A stretch of DNA of 64,000 nt from SEAL01 sp032153715 (lineage in GTDB: Bacteria; Patescibacteriota; Saccharimonadia; Saccharimonadales; Saccharimonadaceae), in NCBI GenBank assembly GCA_032153715.1, contig JALDYR010000004.1, positions 1 to 64,000 on the forward strand, read 5' to 3'. The number at the start of each line of letters is the position of its first letter. Positions within the stretch are counted from its first letter, which is position 1. Of the stretch, positions 52,491 to 60,559 are shown in pieces. The notes beneath the pieces are model-generated. The model saw only the letters and a list, made by a program, of their open reading frames with translations, ran no database searches and was not told the origin of the DNA. The position numbers and the translations under genes were made by a program.

Positions 52491-53738
52491 ATGCGAGTAT
52501 CACAGTTATTTACAAAAACCAGCAAGACAGCGCCAGCCGACGAAGTCGCAAAGAACGCACAGTTGTTGATTCGAGCTGGCTTTATTCACAAGGAAATGGC
52601 AGGTGTCTATGCATATCTGCCACTTGGTTTGCGTGTCCTTGAAAACATCAAAAAGATTGTGCGCGAAGAAATGAACGCAATCGGCGGCCAAGAAGTGGCG
52701 ATGACGACACTGCAACCGCGTGATATCTGGGAAAAGACGGATCGCTGGGATGATAAGAAAGTTGATAACTGGTTCAAGACGCGCCTTGCAAATGGTACGG
52801 AGCTAGGGGTCGGCCTGACGCACGAAGAGCCGATTGTTGATGCGGTCAGCGGTTATCTGAATTCATACAAGGATATGCCTTTTTACGTGTATCAAATTCA
52901 GAATAAGTTTCGTAATGAGCTGCGCGCAAAGAGCGGTCTGTTGCGTGGCCGTGAATTTTTAATGAAAGACATGTACTCGTTCAGTCCTAATCAGGAAGTA
53001 CATGAAGCAGCGTACGAAAAGGTTGTCGAGGCCTATCACCGAGTTTATGCGCGACTTGGCCTGGGCGAGATTACGTATCGCACCTACGCCGACGGCGGTA
53101 TCTTTACCCCTCGATTTAGTGATGAATTTCAAACGCTGAGCGAGGTGGGTGAGGATACGATCTATGTTGATGAATCAAGAAAGATTGCCATCAACGAAGA
53201 AATTTTGACTGATGAAAATCTTGCAAAGCTAGGCTTGAATAAAGATGATCTTGTCCAAAAGAAGGGTGTTGAGGTGGGTAATACATTCCATCTTGAAAGT
53301 AAGTATACGGACGCGCTTGACGTATATTACACGGACGAAAACGGACAGCAGCAGTCAATTATCATGGGCTGCTACGGGATTGGCGTGAGCCGCTTAATGG
53401 GTGTCGTAGCGGAGCACTTTTCAGATGAGAACGGATTGGTGTGGCCTGAGAGTATTGCGCCGGCAAAAGTTTACTTGGTGCGAATTGGCAGTGAGGACGC
53501 TACGAGGCATGCTGACGAGCTGTATGAAGAGCTGACCGCGAAGGGGATCGAGGTGATATACGATGACCGCAACGAACGTCCGGGTGCGAAGTTTGCCGAT
53601 GCCGAGCTGATGGGCATTCCGTATCGTGTCACGGTCAGTGATCGCCTGATTGAGGCGGGTGAATACGAGTACACCGTTCGCACCACTGGTGAGACGCAGA
53701 ATTTGACACGCGACGACCTACTTGCTAAACTAAACTAA
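52491..53738 (+). CDS. proS: Prolyl-tRNA synthetase, short form
   Basis: 415 aa class II synthetase from ATG 52491, after TAGGAGAATT. Motif 2 FRNELRAKSGLLRGREF and motif 3 GCYGIGVSRLMGV are intact, and LTHEEPIVD is typical. The INS editing domain of E. coli ProRS (572 aa) is missing, as in alphaproteobacterial and mitochondrial forms. The C-terminal anticodon domain covers about residues 325-415. It is the last gene of the rseP operon. Confidence 0.95.
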   Translation: MRVSQLFTKTSKTAPADEVAKNAQLLIRAGFIHKEMAGVYAYLPLGLRVLENIKKIVREEMNAIGGQEVAMTTLQPRDIWEKTDRWDDKKVDNWFKTRLANGTELGVGLTHEEPIVDAVSGYLNSYKDMPFYVYQIQNKFRNELRAKSGLLRGREFLMKDMYSFSPNQEVHEAAYEKVVEAYHRVYARLGLGEITYRTYADGGIFTPRFSDEFQTLSEVGEDTIYVDESRKIAINEEILTDENLAKLGLNKDDLVQKKGVEVGNTFHLESKYTDALDVYYTDENGQQQSIIMGCYGIGVSRLMGVVAEHFSDENGLVWPESIAPAKVYLVRIGSEDATRHADELYEELTAKGIEVIYDDRNERPGAKFADAELMGIPYRVTVSDRLIEAGEYEYTVRTTGETQNLTRDDLLAKLN

Positions 53739-53786
53739 CTGTAAACGTGACTACATAGGGGTTTACACGGGATAATTAGTGAAGGC

Positions 53787-53809
53787 AAGTGCTTGAAATA
53801 GCACTTTTT
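53787..53809 (+). terminator. Terminator after proS
   Basis: AAGTGCT (53787-53793) and AGCACTT (53800-53806), then Ts. The T run merges with the TATAAT -10 (53809-53814) of greA. Confidence 0.6.
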
Positions 53810-53835
53810 ATAATGAATACAAAGGAATAACAACG

Positions 53836-54291
53836 ATGAAGAAACTTTTTCAGATTACCGATGAAGGCAAGAAGGAGCTAGAGGCTGAGCTAGCTGAACT
53901 GAAAAGTCGTCGCGGCGCAATCGCTGACAAGATTGCAGAAGCTCGTGACTACGGCGATCTTTCTGAGAACGCTGAATACGACGCGGCTCGCGAAGAGCAG
54001 GGTCTTGTCGAAAGTCGTATTGCCGAGATCGAAGATGTTCTTTTGAACGCTGACATTATCAAAGCGACGAAGAGCTCTAGCGTTCACCTTGGTAGCAAAG
54101 TAGAGCTAAAGACAGGCAGCAAGACGGTGAACTACCATGTTGTCGGTCCAGTGGAGGCTGATCCGCTTGAAGGCAAGATCAGTAACGAATCTCCAATCGG
54201 CCTTGCACTGATGGGCAAGAAAGTTGGCGACACTGCGGTGATCACAACGCCAAAGGGTGAGATCAAGTACGAGATCGTCAAGCTCGGCTAG
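53836..54291 (+). CDS. greA: Transcription elongation factor GreA
   Basis: 151 aa. The N-terminal coiled coil carries ARDYGDLSENAEYDAAREEQ, the acidic tip that rescues stalled RNA polymerase. The C-terminal FKBP-like domain reads NESPIGLALMGKKVGD. TATAAT at 53809-53814 is the likely -10. Confidence 0.96.
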   Translation: MKKLFQITDEGKKELEAELAELKSRRGAIADKIAEARDYGDLSENAEYDAAREEQGLVESRIAEIEDVLLNADIIKATKSSSVHLGSKVELKTGSKTVNYHVVGPVEADPLEGKISNESPIGLALMGKKVGDTAVITTPKGEIKYEIVKLG

Positions 54292-54300
54292 AGCTGCCAA

Positions 54301-54339
54301 ATAAAAAACATCCGGTGACAATCACCGGATGTTTTTTAT
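54301..54339. terminator. Bidirectional terminator after greA
   Basis: Perfect 18-bp inverted repeat, 54301-54318 with 54322-54339, with A and T runs on opposite sides. The right arm contains the stop codon of the minus-strand gene. Confidence 0.93.
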
Positions 54340-55265
54340 GCAACTTCTTGCGTATTGATTGGATACGGGATGCTGTTAAGGAGGTCTTCGGCAGTTTTGA
54401 GTTCATGCTCGGCTTCAAGAACGGCAGCATAGCTTTCGATAAGTTCTGGCGTGGCATCATCTGCTGAATACGACTGTTCTCTGGCGATCGCACGAATGTC
54501 ATCGAGCCTTGCTTGTGCTTGGTGGAGAGAGCGCTTGGCAACGTCGATACGATCATGTGTTGCGGCGCGCGTGAGTGCATCGGTTTCGGCGTGCGCCTCT
54601 TGGCGTAGGGCGTAGAGTTCTTGCTTGATTGGTGAATGTTGATTTGCTGCTTGAATAAGTGCGTGAGCAAGATCACCGCAAATGTTTTCGTTTTCAACTG
54701 CGCGACCTGTTGCGGTGTGAAGCGGGAGGTTGCCTGCGTCTTCGAGTCGCTGATGGATGTCGTCCTCATGATTGGCGGCATCTTTGATGACGGCTTTGAG
54801 TGCACCGGCGACGAGCTTTTTCTGCTCATCAAGATCTTGAGGGAGGTGGTCTATATGTTTGATGTCGTTTGCATCAATTGCAGCAATTCGACGGTAGTTT
54901 TCCGTGAGATTATACGCTTCGATGGCGTCATAAGCTGCTGTCATGCAATAAGCGTCAGGAAGGCCGGGATGGACACCGTCTTCGAGTACATTCGCAGTGA
55001 GCTCCAGGGCAGAGATGCAGATGAGCTCATTCTGGCGGGCGATTTCTTCTGGGGTGAATGTATCGCCAATGCGTTCTTTGACTTCAGCGAGAGCACTGAT
55101 GCGCGCACGAGGGTCTTCAATCTGATCGATGTCCGTGAGGATTTCTCCGGAAAGATCGTTGGAGAGGTATACTTCCTGAAGAATCTGATCCTCTGTTAAT
55201 GAAGGAGAAGCCGTCGCTTCGTTATCGTGAACTGCAGTTGAAAGTCTATCTAGTGTTTGCGTCAT
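54336..55265 (-). CDS. Acidic helical protein of unknown function
   Basis: 309 aa, acidic, almost entirely helical, no recognised family, no membrane segment or signal peptide. The C-terminal half has long heptad-like stretches (AEHELKTAEDLL and RDA-type repeats) consistent with coiled coil. It stands alone on the minus strand between greA and lysS, which are adjacent in many bacteria, so it looks like an insertion. Competing frames in this stretch give Cys-rich or low-complexity products and were not accepted. Confidence 0.65.
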   Translation of the reverse strand: MTQTLDRLSTAVHDNEATASPSLTEDQILQEVYLSNDLSGEILTDIDQIEDPRARISALAEVKERIGDTFTPEEIARQNELICISALELTANVLEDGVHPGLPDAYCMTAAYDAIEAYNLTENYRRIAAIDANDIKHIDHLPQDLDEQKKLVAGALKAVIKDAANHEDDIHQRLEDAGNLPLHTATGRAVENENICGDLAHALIQAANQHSPIKQELYALRQEAHAETDALTRAATHDRIDVAKRSLHQAQARLDDIRAIAREQSYSADDATPELIESYAAVLEAEHELKTAEDLLNSIPYPINTQEVA

Positions 55266-55432
55266 TCAGATACCATCTATGCTATATTACGATTTATTTA
55301 TGTTCTGATACTAGCAGTTTAAGCGTAATAAATCAATAGCAGTATCTCATCAGGGGTATAGGTGATTGTGAATAATCTTACAAACTAACGGCACTACCTC
55401 TGTTTCTGGAAATACGGTATACTATAAAGGAT
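55266..55432. other. Intergenic region between divergent genes
   Basis: 167 bp, AT-rich. It holds the lysS -10 TATACT (55418-55423) and, on the minus strand, TAATAT-like hexamers ahead of the 309-aa gene. I see no RNA gene here. Confidence 0.5.
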
Positions 55433-56947
55433 ATGGCAACACTCCAAGATTACAGGGATGAGCGACTCCGAAAGCTCGCCGAACTAAAAGAACTAGGTAT
55501 TAATCCGTACCCAGCAGATGCTCACCGTACGCATATGGCCGGTGAAATTACTGCTAACTTTGACGAACTAGAAGGCGATATGGCAATTGTCGCTGGACGT
55601 ATTGCGGGTATTCGCAAGTTTGGCAAGCTGGCATTTATCGTCTTGAAAGACGTCTCGGGATCAATTCAATTATTTTTACACGCACCAGATGTGGCCGAGC
55701 TTGAACCAAGCCAGGGTATTGTAGGCATGATGCAACTGCCGCTGCTTGATACGGGTGACTTTATAGAAGCGACTGGCGAAGTGATTCGCACGAAGACTGG
55801 TGAAATTTCAGTTGCTGCGAAATCAATTCGTTTGCTAACCAAGAGTCTGCGTCCAATGCCGACAGAGCTAACGAACAAGGAAGAGCGTTTCCGCCGTCGT
55901 TATGTTGATATGGGTGTTAATCAGGACGTGCGTGAGCGATTTGTACGCCGCAGCAAGTTTTGGCAGGCAACGCGACAATTCTTGAATGAGCGAGACTTCC
56001 TTGAGGTGAATATTCCAGTTCTTGAAACGACAGCTGGCGGCGCTGATGCAAATCCATTTGTAACGCACATGGATGCACTAGATCAGGATTTCTATCTGCG
56101 CATTAGCCACGAGCTGCCGCTCAAGCGCCTGCTGGTAGCTGGTTATGAAAAAGTCTATGATATCGGTGCTCGTTTCCGTAACGAGAACTACAGCGACGAA
56201 CACCTTCCGGAACACGTGGCTATGGAATGGTACTGGGCGTATTCGGACTGGGAGAAGGGTATGGCGCTGACCGAAGAAATGATTCGCTACATCGCTGATC
56301 ATACCTGGGGTACGCGTAAGTTTACACTTGCCGATGGTAGCGTGGTTGATTTTGGTAATGATGGTGAGCATTTCCCGCGCATTAGTTTTGTCGAGGTGCT
56401 TCGCGACCAGTACGGTATTGATGTGTTTAATTCGTCAATTGAAGACATTGCGGCGAAATTGAAAGAGCACGGCCTCGAGGTCGAGAAGCAGGACAATCGC
56501 CAGCGTAGCCTCGATAAACTATGGAAAAAGTACCGCAAGACAATTGCTGGCCCGGCTTTCCTAGTCGATATGCCAACCTTTATGCAGCCGCTTGCCAAGG
56601 TGCAGCCGGACAATCCTGCACTCACCGAGCAGTTCAACTTGGTGTTTGGCGGTAGTGAAATGTGCAAGGCCTTTTCAGAGCTGAATGATCCGATTGATCA
56701 GTACAATCGCTTCCTTGAACAGCAACAGATGCGCGATAGTGGCGACGACGAGGCGCAAATGATGGACATTGATTACGTTGAAGCGCTGGAGTACGCGATG
56801 CCACCGGCCTGTGGTCTTGGTTTCTCGGAGCGTGTTTTTTGGTCGTTGGAGGGTATAACAGCTCGCGAAGGTGTACCATTCCCGCACCTGCGTAGCGAGA
56901 TCGACCCGACTACAAAAGATATCTACCCAGAGTTGAAACTGAACTAG
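55433..56947 (+). CDS. lysS: Lysyl-tRNA synthetase, class II
   Basis: 504 aa. The N-terminal OB-fold anticodon domain includes VAGRIAGIRKFGKLAFIVLK. Motif 2 is in DIGARFRNENYSDEHLPEHV, and motif 3 is GLGFSERVFW near the C-terminus. TATACT (55418-55423) ends 9 nt before the ATG, so the mRNA is probably leaderless, unlike ileS. An oddity is GLGFSERVFW, where most class II LysRS have GLGIGIDRLV; the catalytic Arg is kept. Confidence 0.95.
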   Translation: MATLQDYRDERLRKLAELKELGINPYPADAHRTHMAGEITANFDELEGDMAIVAGRIAGIRKFGKLAFIVLKDVSGSIQLFLHAPDVAELEPSQGIVGMMQLPLLDTGDFIEATGEVIRTKTGEISVAAKSIRLLTKSLRPMPTELTNKEERFRRRYVDMGVNQDVRERFVRRSKFWQATRQFLNERDFLEVNIPVLETTAGGADANPFVTHMDALDQDFYLRISHELPLKRLLVAGYEKVYDIGARFRNENYSDEHLPEHVAMEWYWAYSDWEKGMALTEEMIRYIADHTWGTRKFTLADGSVVDFGNDGEHFPRISFVEVLRDQYGIDVFNSSIEDIAAKLKEHGLEVEKQDNRQRSLDKLWKKYRKTIAGPAFLVDMPTFMQPLAKVQPDNPALTEQFNLVFGGSEMCKAFSELNDPIDQYNRFLEQQQMRDSGDDEAQMMDIDYVEALEYAMPPACGLGFSERVFWSLEGITAREGVPFPHLRSEIDPTTKDIYPELKLN

Positions 56948-56964
56948 TTGTAAACCTAGAAAAA

Positions 56965-57012
56965 GAGAAAAGCCCAGTCGCGTGTTGCGAGCTGGGCGTT
57001 CCTTTTACCTTT
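56965..57012. terminator. Bidirectional terminator between lysS and the 122-aa gene
   Basis: GCCCAG (from about 56972) pairs with CTGGGC (to about 56998) with an inner CGC/GCG step. T-rich tails are present on both sides (TTCCTTTT on the plus strand, TTTTCTC on the minus). Confidence 0.7.
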
Positions 57013-57381
57013 CTATGAGTTGATCATGATATGTTCGCTGCTTTTTAATCTCAGTGCTGCACCAAGGTCTTGGCCAAGGCCGAGTTGAACCTCGTCGTGG
57101 TGCAGGATATCGATAATTGCTTGCGTGGCAGTTTCATTATCTCCGCAGTGCAGAGCGGGGAAACGAAGCGCGTGCTGTTCACCACGCTCGTCTCGACCAA
57201 GTAATCGAAAGTCTTCGTCTCGGTAGACGTCCGCTTGAAACCACGTGATATCTTTCCACGTCGTCATCTTCATGAGTTGCTGAAACCTGTCAAAAGCCTC
57301 GTCAGCAGGAATAGACTGTCTTGTGGTATAGGTGATCGTTGACTTACTCAATTTCACTCCATTGGGTAGGTAAAAGGACAT
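57013..57381 (-). CDS. Small protein of unknown function
   Basis: 122 aa, alpha/beta, no recognised family. Sequence landmarks are YTTRQSIPADEAFDRFQQL and WKDITWFQADVYRDED. On the minus strand TATGAT (57396-57391) ends 9 nt before the ATG, predicting a leaderless mRNA. It is flanked by a terminator shared with lysS. Confidence 0.55.
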   Translation of the reverse strand: MSFYLPNGVKLSKSTITYTTRQSIPADEAFDRFQQLMKMTTWKDITWFQADVYRDEDFRLLGRDERGEQHALRFPALHCGDNETATQAIIDILHHDEVQLGLGQDLGAALRLKSSEHIMINS

Positions 57382-57425
57382 ATATATTTAATCATATTAT
57401 TTATATCAGGTCAAAAGAGGTGGAG

Positions 57426-58172
57426 ATGACTAGGCGGTTATGTAAGGAAGTTTGGAGCTGTCTGTTATTATTAATGGTAATGGTTTACGAGACTATCATT
57501 CGAGCGGTGTTGGCACGGCAATTTACTCAGACGCTGATTGTGGGTGTAGATGGCATTGATGCATCTGGCAAGACGGTATTTGCGGACGAGTTGGGGGAGC
57601 GGTTACGTCAGGTGACGGATCGCCAGGTTGTGCGTATTAGTCTTGATGGCTTTTTGAATCCAGAAGCGATTCGCATGCGACAAGGCCGATTGTCGGCGCA
57701 GGGTCAGTACGATGACTGGCTGAATATTACAGCGGTAATTGCACTCGTGTTGAACCCGCTTCGAGAGCTGACACCTCGGTATACGCCGGCGATCTATAAC
57801 AAAGAGGGGGATGTCGAGATTCGCGCCAACCCGCTGACAATTCCTACTGGGAGCATCGTAATTATTGACAGTATTTTCTTGGCGCGGCCAGAGTTTCGTG
57901 CGGCGCTGTCGATGCATATTTGGCTTGAGGTGAATGATTCGGTGGCATTGGGTAGAATGGTGCGCCGCGCGCGCGAGCGTAATGAGGCGGGCGACCTGAT
58001 TCGTCTGAAGCAAATGTTTACCGAACGCTACCTAGGTGCACAAGTATTGTATAAACAAGTTGCGCACCCAACTTTGGTCGCTGATTTTATTATCGATAAT
58101 AACGATTTCATACACCCGGTCATTAGGAGTCAAAAGACTCCGACTGGTGAGCGAATGGAGGTTGGCGTATGA
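57426..58172 (+). CDS. Uridine kinase-like P-loop protein
   Basis: 248 aa from ATG 57426, supported by GAGGTGGAG; the frame is open upstream but without a good site. VGVDGIDASGKTVFADELG is the Walker A loop, VVRISLDGF continues the uridine kinase/phosphoribulokinase fold, and VIIDSIFLARPEFR matches the segment after Walker B. The N-terminus has an odd hydrophobic run (CLLLLMVMVY). The exact nucleoside substrate is not clear. It overlaps the helicase gene by 4 nt, so the two are translated together. Confidence 0.75.
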   Translation: MTRRLCKEVWSCLLLLMVMVYETIIRAVLARQFTQTLIVGVDGIDASGKTVFADELGERLRQVTDRQVVRISLDGFLNPEAIRMRQGRLSAQGQYDDWLNITAVIALVLNPLRELTPRYTPAIYNKEGDVEIRANPLTIPTGSIVIIDSIFLARPEFRAALSMHIWLEVNDSVALGRMVRRARERNEAGDLIRLKQMFTERYLGAQVLYKQVAHPTLVADFIIDNNDFIHPVIRSQKTPTGERMEVGV

Positions 58173-60487
58173 CGGCTACAGATACTTTTAATGATCTGCC
58201 GGTTCGGCAGTTTCATGATCAGATTGTCCAGGCGATTGACGAAAATCAAGTGACAATTATTACTGCTGAAACTGGGGCGGGCAAGAGTACGCAGGTGCCG
58301 CAGTATTTGGCCGAGCATGGTTATAGTAAAGTGGTCGTGACGCAGCCGCGTATTTTAGCGGCGCGCAACCTGAGCCGTCGTGTGCGCGAGGAATGGTCGC
58401 TGCGAACTGGGGTTGATAGCGATGAGATTATCGGCTATCGCACTGCTCATGAGCGAGACGATAGTCCGCGAACACAAATTTTATACTGCACCGATGGATT
58501 GCAGCTGGTTCGCGAAATTACTGGCGCAGGCATTGGCGAGCGGCAAGTGCTGGTGCTTGATGAAGTGCATGAGTGGAATGAGAATATGGAAGTATTGGTG
58601 GCGTGGGCAAAACACCGCTGCCAGGAAGAACCACGCTTTAAAGTTGTGATTATGAGCGCAACGATCGAGACGGATACGCTCGCGCAGTACTTTGATACGC
58701 CAGCAGTCGTTAACGTCCCCGGGCGAAGTTTTGACGTGACGAAGCGTCGCGGAACCGACGTGTTAAGCGAGATATTTAATCAGTTGCAGTCGGGCGTGCA
58801 GAGTAATATGCTGGTCTTTTTGCCAGGTAAGTCCGAGATTCAAGATGTCGGCGATGTCGTGAAGGCAAAGGCTGACGCTGCTGGCGTGCCGGTGATTCCG
58901 CTGCACAGTCAGCTTGAGGCAACAGCGCAACAAGAGGCATTTGCTAATTACCCAAATGGCAAAATTATTCTTGCGACCAATATCGCCCAAACGAGCGTCA
59001 CAATTGATGACATTGATGTCGTGATTGATAGCGGCCTGGAGCGGCGTAGTGAAGTCCGAAATGGCGTTGAGGGGCTGTTTATTGCCCAGATTTCACAGGC
59101 GGATTGTTTGCAACGCGCTGGGCGAGCGGGTCGCGTCAAAGCGGGTGAGTATGTACTAGCACCATATGACACGATGCCGTGTCTTGAGTTTGATGAACGA
59201 CCAGCTTATGCAACACCAGAAATCCTTCGCAAGCACATCGATCGATTAACCCTGCGTCTGGCAAATGTTGGCATTGATATTGAAACACTCGATTTTTATC
59301 ACGACCCAAGTCACAAGGCAATCGTCCAGGCAAAGCGAACGCTCGTTGCGCTTGGGGCGCTTTCGACGCAAGGCGACGTGACACGGATTGGCCGACAGAT
59401 GGAGCAGTTTCCAGTTGAATCAAGTTTCGCACGCATGCTGGTTGAATCGAAGAGCTTTAGCGACGACGTGCAAACAAAACTAGCGGCTATTATTGGCATC
59501 CAAGAAATCGGCGGGATTATTAAGGGCGGCCCACGCTATACAGGCTGGCGAAAATATACCAAGCAGTACAAGTCTGATTTGTTGGCGCAATATGACGTTT
59601 ACCTGGCGCTGCCGCAAATCCTTCCTGACGAGTACGAGGATATTGGGATTATTAGCAAAAACATTCACAAAGCGCGTGAGGTGATGGAGCGACTTGACCG
59701 CGACCTGGGGCTTGATCCAGAGTTACTAACGCCAATCGCTGATAGCGAGCAAGAGCCACTGATGCGATGTATCGTTGCTGGTCAGATCGATCAACTATGG
59801 GCAGTTGATGAGCGCGGCGACGCAACGCATATTACCACGAAAAAACGCCGCGAGCTTTCAAGCAGCACGGTGGTGCGAAATCCAAAACTCGTCGCTGGTA
59901 CGCCATTTGACCTACAGGTGCCGACGCGAAGTGGAGGACTTGAGACATTGAATCTTGTGCAAAATCTGACGGCTGTTTCTCCGGAGTGGCTCGTTGATTT
60001 GGCGCCGCATTTATTTGCTGGACGACGCGGCAAGGCGTTTTATGATCCGCGAACCGGCATGCTAACGACTCGTCAACTGGTTCGCTTTGGTGGCCAAGTG
60101 CTCGAGGCGGGCGGTGAGCCGGTGCTCGAGAATACGCCCGAAGCGCGGCGACTCTTCGTCGAAGCCTTTTCAACGTGGGCGCATGAACAGTTAGAGAAGG
60201 AGCGGCGCAGCTACGCTCGCTTCCATACCAAGCGCATTCCGCCGGTTCCGCTGCGGCAGCTACAGCAGCAAGTCAAGGCAACTGCCGGGGGTGTTATCTC
60301 ACTCAGTGAGTTGACGTCGCAGCAGCGTGCAAACCTGATGGATTTGTCAAAGCTGCATACCCATCTAGGGAATGATTTCATGGCGCAAGTTGGAACAACG
60401 CGCCATTCGCATCATCACGAGCAATCTCGATCGCGTGGTTGGCAGCCAAAGCACAAGCGTAAGTACGATCGTCGACGCGATTCGTAA
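58169..60487 (+). CDS. DEAH-box ATP-dependent RNA helicase (HrpA/HrpB-like)
   Basis: 772 aa. TAETGAGKSTQVPQYLAEHG is motif I, VLDEVHEWNENM is motif II (DEVH), VIMSATIE is motif III, and ILATNIAQTSVTIDD and QRAGRAGRVKAGEY are motifs V and VI. The helicase-associated HA2 domain and an OB-fold region follow. The C-terminus is a His/Arg/Lys-rich tail (HSHHHEQSRSRGWQPKHKRK) likely to bind RNA. It may act in ribosome assembly or mRNA turnover. It is shorter than E. coli HrpA (1,300 aa). Confidence 0.88.
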   Translation: MTATDTFNDLPVRQFHDQIVQAIDENQVTIITAETGAGKSTQVPQYLAEHGYSKVVVTQPRILAARNLSRRVREEWSLRTGVDSDEIIGYRTAHERDDSPRTQILYCTDGLQLVREITGAGIGERQVLVLDEVHEWNENMEVLVAWAKHRCQEEPRFKVVIMSATIETDTLAQYFDTPAVVNVPGRSFDVTKRRGTDVLSEIFNQLQSGVQSNMLVFLPGKSEIQDVGDVVKAKADAAGVPVIPLHSQLEATAQQEAFANYPNGKIILATNIAQTSVTIDDIDVVIDSGLERRSEVRNGVEGLFIAQISQADCLQRAGRAGRVKAGEYVLAPYDTMPCLEFDERPAYATPEILRKHIDRLTLRLANVGIDIETLDFYHDPSHKAIVQAKRTLVALGALSTQGDVTRIGRQMEQFPVESSFARMLVESKSFSDDVQTKLAAIIGIQEIGGIIKGGPRYTGWRKYTKQYKSDLLAQYDVYLALPQILPDEYEDIGIISKNIHKAREVMERLDRDLGLDPELLTPIADSEQEPLMRCIVAGQIDQLWAVDERGDATHITTKKRRELSSSTVVRNPKLVAGTPFDLQVPTRSGGLETLNLVQNLTAVSPEWLVDLAPHLFAGRRGKAFYDPRTGMLTTRQLVRFGGQVLEAGGEPVLENTPEARRLFVEAFSTWAHEQLEKERRSYARFHTKRIPPVPLRQLQQQVKATAGGVISLSELTSQQRANLMDLSKLHTHLGNDFMAQVGTTRHSHHHEQSRSRGWQPKHKRKYDRRRDS

Positions 60488-60559
60488 AATACTGCTTGAA
60501 CTGATTCTTTGTTCGGGTGTGTAGTAGACAGCGGTTTTCAATTCGAGGAGAGACAAAAT

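Noticed and set aside
54636..55199. 187-codon plus-strand frame opposite the 309-aa gene
   Set aside because: Cys-rich, low-complexity product without initiation signals. The minus-strand frame is longer and ends cleanly in a terminator.
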